Shown in pieces: positions 17,667-25,785 of a stretch of DNA of 64,000 nt. This stretch comes from Micromonospora carbonacea (GTDB lineage Bacteria; Actinomycetota; Actinomycetes; Mycobacteriales; Micromonosporaceae). The notes beneath the pieces are model-generated. The model ran no database searches and was not told the DNA's origin. It was given only the letters and a program-made list of their open reading frames with translations. Location of the stretch: assembly GCF_014205165.1 (NCBI RefSeq), contig NZ_JACHMZ010000001.1:3326001-3390000 (forward strand). The letters are read 5' to 3'. A program made the position numbers and the translations under genes. Within the stretch, counting starts at the first letter, position 1. The number at the start of each line of letters is the position of its first letter.

Positions 17667-17989
17667 TCGAGGCCCACCTTGACGCCGGACTTGGCCGAGG
17701 CCTTGCCCAGGATCGCCACGAACTTGCCAGACTCGACGGCGAACTCGCAGCTGAACTCGACCGACAGCCGGGTCACGTCCGCCCCGCGCAGCGAGTCGGC
17801 GACCTTGCCGGCGAAGGCCGCCAGCCCGGCGAGCGCCTCGTCCAGGCTGGCCGGACGGCCGGCGACCTCGGCCTCGTCGCTGGACGCCCCCGCCCGCAGG
17901 ACCCCGGTGGACAGGTAGACGACATGCCCGTCGACCCGCAACGGCACCAGGCTCTCCGGCCCGTCCACGGCAGCGCCGTCCTCGTTCAC
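17645..17989 (-). CDS. Trypco1-type (trypsin-co-occurring) small protein
   Basis: A 114-residue protein from a GTG start with a strong GAGGTGGG site. The core [23 protein letters not shown] ending in VGLEWEK matches the Trypco1/CU044_2847 pattern (VEFG-x-KLA-x-EAG ... A-x-F-x-VTLTW). This is a small domain known to sit beside trypsin-like peptidases in predicted NTP-dependent conflict systems. The first half ([15 protein letters not shown]) looks like a beta-hairpin. It is likely the protease partner, substrate or sensor adaptor. It overlaps the start of the protease-NACHT-Rel gene, whose own ribosome site (AAGGTGG) lies within it, so the two are made together. Confidence 0.75.
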   Translation of the reverse strand: MNEDGAAVDGPESLVPLRVDGHVVYLSTGVLRAGASSDEAEVAGRPASLDEALAGLAAFAGKVADSLRGADVTRLSVEFSCEFAVESGKFVAILGKASAKSGVKVGLEWEKPTT

Positions 17990-18025
17990 GCAACCCACCT
18001 CACGTCGCTCGTCGGGTGACGAAGG

Positions 18026-18053
18026 AGATTCGAACGGTAGTCGCTCGGCGCAA
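18026..18053 (-). promoter_or_regulatory. possible promoter of the Trypco1/protease-NACHT-Rel operon
   Basis: On the minus strand TTGCGC (complement of 18048-18053) and GAATCT (complement of 18026-18031) are 16 bp apart, about 37 bp upstream of the Trypco1 start. A weak match to sigma-70 consensus, offered as a candidate only. Confidence 0.3.
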
Positions 18054-18283
18054 CGTCCGGGGCCCGCCAGGCCGGGCAAGCCCTTTCCCGCCCGCCGCGA
18101 CGCCCTTGACATCCGCCGACGCCCTCGACAGCATCGTGGCAAGACATCGACCTGAGCCGATGATGGGCGTCGCCGTCGCCCGGCCACCACCACCGCCGGC
18201 CGGGCGAGCGCCACCGACGTCCACCCGGGCGCGTCCTCGTGGGCGGCCCGCGGGCACCGCCACCGTCCCGAGAAGGAGGCCCG

Positions 18284-19891
18284 ATGCCGACCGTGAGCGC
18301 GCGCGGCAGGTCGCCGCGCCTGGTCCTGCTGGTCACGACGATCCTCGCCCTGGTCGGCGCGGCAGTGGCGATCAGCCCGCAGGCCGCCTCCGCCGCCACC
18401 GTCGACACCGGCGCGACGTACGTGTTCGTCAACCGGCACAGCGGCAAGGCCATGGACCTCTACAACTGGTCCACCGCCGACGGCGCGCCGGTAAACCAGT
18501 ACGCCCGCAACGACCTCGCCGTGCAGCAGTGGCGCTTCGTGGACGTGGGCGGCGGCTACTACCAGATCCGCTCCGTGCACAGCGGCAAGGTGCTCGAACT
18601 GCCCAACGCCGTCGACGGCACGCCGCTCGTGCAGAACCCGGCGGTCAGCGGCAACACCCGCCAGCACTTCGGCCTGGCCGACTCCGACGGCGGACACGTC
18701 CGGTTCGTCAACCGGCACTCCGGCAAGGCCCTCGACGTGTGGGGCTGGTCCACCGCCGACGGTGGCATGATCTCGCAGTACCAGGACCTGGGCGGGGCCA
18801 ACCAGCAGTGGCAGCTCGTCCGGGTGGGCGGCGCCGCCGCCGACTGCGGATCGGGCTCGTTCCAGGCCGAGGCGGTGCTCAGCGGCGGCACCTGGACGGT
18901 CCGCAACGGCGGCAGCACCGTCCACACCGGCACCGACCTGCGCGCCGCCGTGCAGGCCGCCGTGAACAGCCTGACCGCCGGGCGCACCAGCAAGCAGCGG
19001 GTCGTGGTGCGCGGCTCCGGCTCGATGAGCGCCGGTTCCCGGATCTCGCTGCCCAGCTACACCGCCATCGACGTCTGCGGCACGATCAACGTGACCGGCA
19101 CCGGCTCCGGCGACCAGGCGCCGATCTACTCGCGGGGCACCACGCAGGTGGAGGTGCAGCACCTCACCGTCACGGGCAACCCGCTGTACGGGATCTTCCT
19201 GCGCAACGTCACCAACGTGGTCCTCGGGCAGATCGACATGCGGCTGACCGCCGGCCTGGGCGTCCGCATCGACAACCGCGGCGACACCAGCCAGTGGACC
19301 CGCAACGTGCGCATCGACAACGTCTACGTCTCCGGGGCCAGCTCGCACGCCGTCGAGACCTACGGCGTCGACGGCCTGACCATCGGCACCGTCACCGCCC
19401 GCAACGTCGGCGAGTCGGGGCTGCTGCTCAACCAGACGATCAACGCCACCGTCACCACCGTGGACGCGGAGAACGCCGGCGCCGGCACCGGCTACGCGGC
19501 GTTCCGCATGGCCAACCGCAACGGCCGCATCGGCGACAGCTACCCGACCAACGTCCGGGTCGGCACCGTGCGGGCCCGGGGCGGTGGCCGGGGGATCTTC
19601 TGCGTCTCCGAGTCCGGCGGCGCGGCGATCGACCGGGTCGACATCGCCAACACCGGCAACAACGCCATCCTGATCGAGAACTGCTACGGGGTGAACATCG
19701 CCTCCGGCGGCGGCACGATCAGCGGCGGCGGCGAGGTGCGGCTCGCCGAGCGCACCGAGTTCCCCGGCACCCGCGACATCACGCTGCGCAACTTCACGCT
19801 GGTCAACAACCGGATCGTGGAGAACCCGTGCGTGGACAACCTGACCATCAGCAACGTCACGCTGAACAACTCGTCGATCAGCCGCTGCTGA
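18284..19891 (+). CDS. secreted protein with ricin-type lectin domain and right-handed beta-helix
   Basis: A 535-residue exported protein. ATG at 18284 follows AGAAGGAGG. A signal peptide (about 1-37, ending PQAASA) precedes a ricin B-type trefoil: FVNRHSGKAMDLYNWSTADG and FVNRHSGKALDVWGWSTADG with QW motifs (about 40-195). From about residue 240 to the end it shows repeated short beta-strand turns (for example VRIDNVYVSGASSHAVETYG, VTARNVGESGLLLNQT) typical of parallel beta-helix polysaccharide lyases or hydrolases. A carbohydrate-active role outside the cell is likely, but no catalytic family can be named. It is divergent from the Trypco1 gene. Confidence 0.75.
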   Translation: MPTVSARGRSPRLVLLVTTILALVGAAVAISPQAASAATVDTGATYVFVNRHSGKAMDLYNWSTADGAPVNQYARNDLAVQQWRFVDVGGGYYQIRSVHSGKVLELPNAVDGTPLVQNPAVSGNTRQHFGLADSDGGHVRFVNRHSGKALDVWGWSTADGGMISQYQDLGGANQQWQLVRVGGAAADCGSGSFQAEAVLSGGTWTVRNGGSTVHTGTDLRAAVQAAVNSLTAGRTSKQRVVVRGSGSMSAGSRISLPSYTAIDVCGTINVTGTGSGDQAPIYSRGTTQVEVQHLTVTGNPLYGIFLRNVTNVVLGQIDMRLTAGLGVRIDNRGDTSQWTRNVRIDNVYVSGASSHAVETYGVDGLTIGTVTARNVGESGLLLNQTINATVTTVDAENAGAGTGYAAFRMANRNGRIGDSYPTNVRVGTVRARGGGRGIFCVSESGGAAIDRVDIANTGNNAILIENCYGVNIASGGGTISGGGEVRLAERTEFPGTRDITLRNFTLVNNRIVENPCVDNLTISNVTLNNSSISRC

Positions 19892-19908
19892 CCGGGCGGC
19901 GCACGGGG

Positions 19909-19928
19909 GCCGGCGCGGGCGCGCCGGC
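19909..19928. terminator. hairpin between convergent genes
   Basis: GCCGGCGCG and CGCGCCGGC with a 2-base centre form a 9-bp stem between the beta-helix gene and the stop of the siderophore-interacting protein. Confidence 0.5.
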
Positions 19929-19934
19929 GGCGGC

Positions 19935-20834
19935 TCAGGCGGGGTCGGCCCGGCCCAGCCGCCAGTACCCCATGAACGCCACCGCCCGCCGGTCCAGCCC
20001 CCGCTCGGCCACCAGGTGCCGGCGCAGCGTCCGGATGACGCCGGCCTCCCCCGCGAGCCACGCGTACAGCGGCACCGGCGCCGCCGGGACCGGCACCTCC
20101 CAGAGGAGTTCCCGGTCCACGTCGACGTCGGTGACCGGGCCGGCGGCCGGCGTGGGGCCACAGAGCTCGCCGGCCGCCGCCGCGACGGCGGGCACGAGGC
20201 GGCTGCCGTGCCGCCCACCGGCCCGGGGCAGCCAGGTGACCCGCACGCCGGGCGGCGCGGCGACGCCGAGCGCGTCGGCGGGCTCGGGCACCTCCAGCAG
20301 CGCCCGCCCCCGGGCGTCGGCCGGGAGCCGCTCCAGGATGGCGGTGATCGCCGGCACGGCGGTCTCGTCGCCGGCCAGCAGCAGCCGGCCCGCCGGCGGC
20401 GGCCGGAACTCGATGCCGCCGTGCTCGCCGTCGAAGCCGGCGTCGGGGCCGAGCAGGGCCGCCCGGTCGCCGGGGCACACCCGGCGGGCCCACCGGGTCG
20501 CGGGGCCGCCGTCGCCGTGCAGGACGAGGTCGACGTCCACCTCGGCCAGGTGCGGGCGGGCCGCCCGGACGGTGTACGTGCGGACCGGGTTGCGCAGGTG
20601 CTCGGGCAGGGCCCGGTAGCGGATGTACCAGTCGGGGCCCCCGGGCAGGTCGACCTCGGCCCGCCCGGGCAACGGCAGCGCCAGCTTGATCCGCTGGTCG
20701 TAGCCGTTGTCGGCGAAGCGGTCGAGGTCGACGCCGGTGAAGGTGACGCGGACGAACGACGGGCTGAGCCGCCGCACGGCGCGGACCTCGACGTCGAACA
20801 GCCGCCACGGCGCGATGGGCAGGGTCTGGGTCAT
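19935..20834 (-). CDS. siderophore-interacting FAD-binding reductase (SIP family), copy 1
   Basis: A 299-residue flavoprotein of the ViuB/SIP family, expected to release iron from ferric siderophores by reduction in the cytoplasm. Landmarks are NPVRTYTVRAARP (flavin-binding RxYTxR), GRLLLAGDETAVPAI (nucleotide-binding motif with the family AGDET), and a C-terminal WLAGEAGVIRTLRRHLV followed by FMGYWRLGRAD, the typical YW-x-x-G ending. ATG at 20834 is preferred (GAGAGG 5 bp upstream) over longer versions. An iron box lies 65-83 bp upstream, so it is probably repressed when iron is plentiful. Confidence 0.88.
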   Translation of the reverse strand: MTQTLPIAPWRLFDVEVRAVRRLSPSFVRVTFTGVDLDRFADNGYDQRIKLALPLPGRAEVDLPGGPDWYIRYRALPEHLRNPVRTYTVRAARPHLAEVDVDLVLHGDGGPATRWARRVCPGDRAALLGPDAGFDGEHGGIEFRPPPAGRLLLAGDETAVPAITAILERLPADARGRALLEVPEPADALGVAAPPGVRVTWLPRAGGRHGSRLVPAVAAAAGELCGPTPAAGPVTDVDVDRELLWEVPVPAAPVPLYAWLAGEAGVIRTLRRHLVAERGLDRRAVAFMGYWRLGRADPA

Positions 20835-20898
20835 GGCGCCTCTCGGACGTGGGCGGGTTCCGTCCCACGGCACCCGGCGTCGATCATCGGACACCGGT

Positions 20899-20917
20899 CA
20901 GGTTAGCCTACCCTTAC
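20899..20917 (-). promoter_or_regulatory. iron box upstream of SIP copy 1
   Basis: On the minus strand GTAAGGGTAGGCTAACCTG matches the IdeR/DmdR consensus TTAGGTTAGGCTAACCTAA, including an unbroken TAGGCTAACCT core. Confidence 0.7.
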
Positions 20918-20973
20918 ACGAGCGCGCGCAGGGGTGGGGCGTCGTCCCCCCACCGGGCGACCCGGCGACCGGA

Positions 20974-21552
20974 TCAGCCTTGGGCGGCGACCCGGTCGAG
21001 GAAGACCGACCGGTCCAGGAAGAGCAGCTGGGCCCGCTTCTCCGGCAGGTCGATCCGCGGCCCGGGCACGAACCCGGCACGGACCAGCCGGGCGACCGCC
21101 CGGTCGTTGCGCGCGTCCGGCTCGGCGACGATGCGCAGCCGGGCCGGGTCGGCCAGCACGAAGGCGAGGAACGCGTCGAGGAGGGCTCCGGTGAAGCCGG
21201 GCTCGACGCCGCCGTCGGGCGGACCGATCAGCAGGTGGACGCCGAAGTCGCCGGGGCGCACGTCGTAGCATTCCCCGACCGGGTCGGCCGCCGGCTCGTA
21301 GGTCTGGAACAGCGCCGCCGGCCGGCCGTCGCGGTGCACCAGGTAGGCGTGGTGGGTGGCGAGCGAGTCGAGGTACTCGTAGATCTCGCGCACCCGCTCG
21401 CGGCTGGCCTCGCGCATGCCCCAGAACCGCGACCGCTCCCGGGTGACCCAGTCGTGGATCACGTCGACGTCGCGGGCCGGCTCGACGGGGCGGATGAGCA
21501 CCTCGCCGAACCCCTCGACGCGTCGCCGGCAGGTGGTCGTTGCGGTCGTCAT
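20974..21552 (-). CDS. GNAT acyltransferase of the siderophore type, copy 1
   Basis: A 192-residue GNAT-fold protein of the IucB/AlcB-like branch that acylates hydroxylamine or amine groups in siderophore building blocks. Motifs include IHDWVTRERSRFWGM (substrate side), LFQTYEPAADPVGECYD, and RIVAEPDARNDRAVARLVRAGF (acyl-CoA-binding region). ATG at 21552 follows GAGGAG. It is clearly a paralogue of the GNAT at 29927-30493 (shared LATHHAYL, LFQTY, ADPVGE and PDxRN motifs). No NIS synthetase, decarboxylase or amine hydroxylase is in the window, so the siderophore assembly genes must be elsewhere. Confidence 0.8.
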   Translation of the reverse strand: MTTATTTCRRRVEGFGEVLIRPVEPARDVDVIHDWVTRERSRFWGMREASRERVREIYEYLDSLATHHAYLVHRDGRPAALFQTYEPAADPVGECYDVRPGDFGVHLLIGPPDGGVEPGFTGALLDAFLAFVLADPARLRIVAEPDARNDRAVARLVRAGFVPGPRIDLPEKRAQLLFLDRSVFLDRVAAQG

Positions 21553-21592
21553 GGGACTCCTCGGTGGACCGACACCGTGACGGACAGTCACG

Positions 21593-21611
21593 TAGGGGTA
21601 GCTTAACCGGC
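21593..21611 (-). promoter_or_regulatory. weak iron-box-like sequence upstream of GNAT copy 1
   Basis: The plus strand reads TAGGGGTAGCTTAACCGG, keeping the GTAG/TTAACC core of the iron box with about 11 of 19 positions. It lies about 45 bp upstream of the ATG. Confidence 0.4.
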
Positions 21612-21730
21612 ACATCGACGGGCGTACCCGCCGCCCCGTCCACCCGCGACGTCCGGGCACGCACGCGGCCGGGCGGCCGGCCCCCGTCGGTGTCGGGGCC
21701 GGCCGCCCGCCTCGCCGCGTGGCGCGGCGG

Positions 21731-23947
21731 CTACCTCCAGGTGTCGGTGTTGGTCCGGACGCCGCCGGCCGGGGTGGTGAAGGTGCGGTTGCCCCCGGAC
21801 TCCCAGGTGACGGTGCCGTCGGGGTTCTTCTTCACGTACTTGTACTCGACGGCGGTGTTCGGGGGCAGGTCGACCGTCGCCCGCCAGACCGGGTAGTCGG
21901 CCGGGGAGAGCGCCACGGCGTTGGCCGGGTTCCACCCGCCGAGGGCCGCGACGTTGCCGACGACGTAGACGTTCTGGCCGTAGCTGGTCGTGACGGTGGC
22001 GTGGAACGAGGTGGCGACCTGCCCGCTCGTGACGGTGTCGCCGCGGAACGTCTCGGTGACCGCGTAGGTGCCGCCGGCGGGGGTGGTGAACGCGCGGTTC
22101 GCCCCGGACTCCCAGGTGACCGCGCCGGCGGCGGTCTTCTTGACGAACTTGTACTCCACCGCCGTGGACCGGGGCAGGTCGACCACGGCCCGGTAGCTGC
22201 CGCCGCCCTGCGCGGTCAGCTTGACGGCGCCGGCCGGGGCCCACGAGCCCAGCTCGGCGACGCTGCCGACCACGTAGACGTCCTGGCCGGCGGCCGGGGT
22301 CGCGCCGACGGTGAAGGTCGTGGCGATCCTGTCGGTCGGGTTCGTCGTCGGGGTGGCCGTCGGCGACGCGGTCGGGGACACCGTGGGGCTGGCCGTCGGC
22401 GACGGGGTCGCGCCGGGGCGGGCGTTCACGTGGATCGCGACCGCGTCGTTGGCGGGGATCGTCACCGACGCCCGGCCGCCGGAGACGGTCACCGTGGCGC
22501 CGGCGCAGCCGGACGCGGTGGCGGGGCCGGAGACGACGTCGCAGTAGCGGCCGTCGGCGAGGCCGGTGGCGAACGTGGCGGTGGCGGCGCTGCCGGAGTC
22601 GTTGATGCCGATCCAGGCGCGGTCGCCGCGGTGGAAGCCGATGACGTTGCTGTTCACCGCCGTGAAGTCCGAGACGGTCCTGACCGACCGCGCGGCGTTG
22701 GCCCAGCCGACCATGCCCTTGATGCCGGTGGACTGGGTCAGGCAGTTCCAGGAGCTGCCGCAGACGGTGTCGGTGACGTAGCCGGTGCCGTCGGCAGGCG
22801 GGGACTGGTTGCGGTCGGACCAGGAGAAGCTGTCGTAGACCGACGGCTTGCCGTGCGGGTAGGCCAGGGCGAAGTAGGTGGCCAGGGTGTAGTCGCTGCC
22901 GTTCTTGTAGGACAGCACGACCCCGTCGCGCTCCAGGTCGTGGTTGGTGACCATGGCGAAGACGTTGGCGCTGGGCGCGTCGAGGTTCCAGCTGCCGACG
23001 TTGGCGAGCGTGGAGATCGAGCCCTGGAAGGCTGACTTCAGGCCCTTCGCGTACGCGAAGTCGAGCACGTCGCCGTTGCCGGTGAAGGCCCGGGCCTTGA
23101 GGGCGTCGTTGCTCGCGCCGTCGAAGATCTCCTGGGCGACGTACGGGCGCTTGTTCTCGGCGACGGTGTTGTCCAGCTTGCCGAGGATCGCCGCGAAGTC
23201 CTCCTTCTTGACGTGCTTGACGGCGTCCACCCGGAACCCGTCGACGCCGAGGCCGATCAGGTCGTTGAGGAAGGCGGCGATCTTGGTGCGGACGCTGTCC
23301 TTCTCGGTGTACAGGTCCGTCAGGGACAGCAGCTCGCAGCTGGTGACCTGGGCCTCGTTGTTCCAGTCGGTGATGGTGCCGTTGGTCGGGCAGTTGTCGC
23401 CCGGCCGGTGGAAGTCGCCGGCGCCGTAGGGCACGGCGGGGAAGCTGTAGCCGGGGCCGGAGAAGTCGGTGCCGGCGTAGCCGACGACGGACTCCGGGTT
23501 GTTCGCGCCGGCCATGTGGTTGACGACCGCGTCGACGTAGACCCGCACGCCGGCGTCGTGACAGGCGGTGACCATCGCCGCGAACTGCGCGCGGGTGCCG
23601 AAGCGGCTCTCCAGCTTGTACGACACCGGCTGGTACACCTCGTACCAGGGGTGCACGCCGTCGGCGCTGGTGGGCAGGCTGACCGACTCCTGGGGCGGCG
23701 CGACCTGGACCGCGCCGTAGCCGGCGGGGCCGAGGTGGTTGGTGCAGGCGGCGGAGACGGAGGTCCAGTTCCACTCCCACAGGTTCGCCGTCACCTCGCT
23801 GTCGTTGAGGGCGACGGCGGCGCGGGCGGGGGTGGCGGTGGTGGTGGCGGCAGCGACGATCGCCGGCGTCGCCCCGGCCGCGACGATCGCGGCGGCGAGC
23901 AGCAGGCGACCGGCGCGGCCACGGGGGTGTGGCCCTACGGGTTCCAT
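21731..23947 (-). CDS. secreted alpha-amylase (GH13) with two starch-binding CBM20 modules
   Basis: A 738-residue secreted enzyme hydrolysing alpha-1,4-glucans. Signal peptide about 1-43 (ends ATPARA). The GH13 catalytic barrel spans about 44-400: VYVDAVVNH, DGFRVDAVKH (nucleophile D241), AQEIFDG (acid/base E273), TNHDLERD (D337). A C-domain follows, then a Thr/Pro/Ser linker near 510-525 (PTASPTVSPTASPT) and two tandem CBM20s (each with GQ-x-VYVVG-x-V-x-x-LG-x-W and VEYKxVKK). ATG at 23945-23947 is used. The upstream CTTGC/GCAAG repeats suggest maltose-responsive control. It splits the iron-acquisition genes but is not obviously related to them. Confidence 0.92.
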   Translation of the reverse strand: MEPVGPHPRGRAGRLLLAAAIVAAGATPAIVAAATTTATPARAAVALNDSEVTANLWEWNWTSVSAACTNHLGPAGYGAVQVAPPQESVSLPTSADGVHPWYEVYQPVSYKLESRFGTRAQFAAMVTACHDAGVRVYVDAVVNHMAGANNPESVVGYAGTDFSGPGYSFPAVPYGAGDFHRPGDNCPTNGTITDWNNEAQVTSCELLSLTDLYTEKDSVRTKIAAFLNDLIGLGVDGFRVDAVKHVKKEDFAAILGKLDNTVAENKRPYVAQEIFDGASNDALKARAFTGNGDVLDFAYAKGLKSAFQGSISTLANVGSWNLDAPSANVFAMVTNHDLERDGVVLSYKNGSDYTLATYFALAYPHGKPSVYDSFSWSDRNQSPPADGTGYVTDTVCGSSWNCLTQSTGIKGMVGWANAARSVRTVSDFTAVNSNVIGFHRGDRAWIGINDSGSAATATFATGLADGRYCDVVSGPATASGCAGATVTVSGGRASVTIPANDAVAIHVNARPGATPSPTASPTVSPTASPTATPTTNPTDRIATTFTVGATPAAGQDVYVVGSVAELGSWAPAGAVKLTAQGGGSYRAVVDLPRSTAVEYKFVKKTAAGAVTWESGANRAFTTPAGGTYAVTETFRGDTVTSGQVATSFHATVTTSYGQNVYVVGNVAALGGWNPANAVALSPADYPVWRATVDLPPNTAVEYKYVKKNPDGTVTWESGGNRTFTTPAGGVRTNTDTWR

Positions 23948-24036
23948 GACAGGGGGGACCTTCTTCCGGGGTCGAAGAGGCACTGACGCGTGTGGACGGC
24001 CGTCCGGGTAGCGAAACGATGCGGCATACCTGAAAG

Positions 24037-24068
24037 AGATTGCAAGACCTTGCGGCAAGATTCTTGAA
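24037..24068 (-). promoter_or_regulatory. putative MalR/LacI-type operator of the amylase gene
   Basis: The minus strand carries TTCAAGAATCTTGCCGCAAG followed by GTCTTGCAATC. CTTGCCGCAAG is a perfect palindrome around one C, with a further CTTGCA copy 8 bp on. CTTGCA-type repeats are known in amylase promoters of Streptomyces controlled by MalR. Confidence 0.5.
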
Positions 24069-24282
24069 ACTCGGCGGCAACATGACCGCCGCGCGGACGA
24101 TCGCACTGCCCCGGAAAGAAGCAGGCCAGCCGCCGCGCGCCCGCTCCGATGGGTCACCGAAGGGGCACGCGGCGTGCCTCGAAAACTGGGACGGCGTTGA
24201 CGCGCCAGCCGGCCCGCCGTAGCTTCCTCCGCAAGAGGTTCCAGCGGCTTTCAGACCCGGCGTCGCCGCGTCGCGTCCCGGC
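24069..24282. other. intergenic region between the amylase promoter and the MFS operon end, no gene seen
   Basis: The only structure seen is GGCACGC-G-GCGTGCC at 24164-24178, a short palindrome that may terminate the MFS/SIP transcript arriving on the minus strand. Confidence 0.3.
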
Positions 24283-25785
24283 TCAGCCGGCCCGCTGGGC
24301 GCGGCGCAGCAGCCACGCGGCGAGCAGCCCGCCGGCGAGGACCGCGCCGGCCCCGACGGTCTGCCCGGTCTCCGACGCGGCGCGGAAGGCGGCGGTGACC
24401 TGGCCACGCTCGGCGTCCGTGGCGGCGGCCGCCAGCGCCGCGGGGAACGAACCGGCCCCGGCGAGCGCGGCGGGCAGGAGGGCGGCGAACCGGGCGTTGA
24501 GCACCGCCCCCAGCACGGCCACGCCGAGGCTGCTGCCGACCTCCGTCATCGTGCCGTCCACGCCGGCGCCCGAGCCGGCCTTCTCCGGCGGGATCGCGCT
24601 CATCACCGCCTCCACGATCGCCGGGTTGGCCAGGGCGCAGCCGGTGCCCATCGTGAGCAGCCCGGCCAGCAGCACGCCGTAGCCGTCGGACGGGGCGTGG
24701 GTGACCAGCAGGAGGCCGCCGGCGAGCAGCGTCATGCCGACGGCGATGGCGGCGGCCGTCCCGAGCCGGTGGATCAGCCGCGCGGCCACCCCGGCGAGGT
24801 TGAGCACGACGATGGACAGCGCGAACGGGACCATCCGCAGCCCGGCCTCCCAGGCGGGGTAGCCGCGGACGAACTGGAGGTGCTGGGTGAGCAGGAACAG
24901 CGCGCCGGTCGCGCCGAAGGTGATCAGGACGACCCCGGAGATCGCGCCGACGAAGCGGCGGTTGCGGAACAGGCCCATGTCCAGCATGGGGTGGGCGACC
25001 CGCAGCTCCCACCGGACGAAGGCGGCGAGCAGCAGCGCGCCGCCGACGGCCGCGCCGAGCACCGGTGCGGAGAACCAGCCCCGCTCCGGGCCCGCGATGA
25101 TGGCGTACACCACCGCGGTCAGGCCGGCGGTGGACAGCGCCACCCCGGCCAGGTCGAACCGCCCGCCGGCCGGGTCCCGGGACTCCGGCACCAGGACCGC
25201 GCCCGCCGCCAGGCAGAGCAGCACGATCGGGATGTTGACCAGGAAGATCGCCTCCCACGGGAAGTGGGCGAGGATGGCGCCGCCGACGGGCGGCCCGGCC
25301 GCGAAGCCCAGCGCGCTCGCCGCCGCCCACACGCCGATGGCCCGGGGGCGCTCGGCGGCGTCGAAGACCTGCATCGCCACCGCCAGGGTGGAGGTGACCA
25401 GCAGGGCCCCGCCGACGCCCATCCCGGCGCGGGCGGCGACGAGCTGGCCGGTGGACCCGGCGAGCGCGGCCAGCAGCGAGCCCAGTCCGAACAGGACGAG
25501 GCCGGCGAGCAGCATCCGGCGGCGGCCGTACCGGTCGACGACGCCGCCGGCGGTGATCAGCAGCCCGGACTGCACCAGCGCGTACGCGTTGATGGTCCAC
25601 TGCACGTCGGCGGTGCTGGCCCCCAGCTCGGCGGTGAGCACGGGCACCGCCACGGTCAGCACGGTGTTGTCGAGCACCACGGTGACCTGGGCGAGGCAGA
25701 GCACCGCGAGGATCAGCCACCGGGTGCGCAGCGGGCGGGCGGGGGCGGCCGGGGGCACCTCGGCGGCCGGGGCGGGCAGGCTCAC
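24283..25785 (-). CDS. MFS drug/efflux transporter, DHA2 (14-TMS) family
   Basis: A 500-residue membrane protein. It begins with RWLILAVLCLAQVTVVLDNTVLTVAVPVL, the DHA2 motif D1 (LDxTVxNVALP-like), then motif A as GGVVDRYGRRRMLLAG and motif C as ALGFAAGPPVGG. About fourteen hydrophobic segments can be traced. Proton-driven export is expected. As the last gene of an iron-box-controlled operon it may export a siderophore rather than a drug. Its GTG overlaps the stop of the upstream MFS gene by 4 bp (GTGA). Confidence 0.85.
   Translation of the reverse strand: MSLPAPAAEVPPAAPARPLRTRWLILAVLCLAQVTVVLDNTVLTVAVPVLTAELGASTADVQWTINAYALVQSGLLITAGGVVDRYGRRRMLLAGLVLFGLGSLLAALAGSTGQLVAARAGMGVGGALLVTSTLAVAMQVFDAAERPRAIGVWAAASALGFAAGPPVGGAILAHFPWEAIFLVNIPIVLLCLAAGAVLVPESRDPAGGRFDLAGVALSTAGLTAVVYAIIAGPERGWFSAPVLGAAVGGALLLAAFVRWELRVAHPMLDMGLFRNRRFVGAISGVVLITFGATGALFLLTQHLQFVRGYPAWEAGLRMVPFALSIVVLNLAGVAARLIHRLGTAAAIAVGMTLLAGGLLLVTHAPSDGYGVLLAGLLTMGTGCALANPAIVEAVMSAIPPEKAGSGAGVDGTMTEVGSSLGVAVLGAVLNARFAALLPAALAGAGSFPAALAAAATDAERGQVTAAFRAASETGQTVGAGAVLAGGLLAAWLLRRAQRAG

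Noticed and set aside
17667..17993. N-terminal extension of the protease-NACHT-Rel frame up to 17993
   Set aside because: The extension is a frame-shifted reading of the Trypco1 gene, rich in Arg/Gly. The coupled GTG at 17666 with AAGGTGG is a better start.
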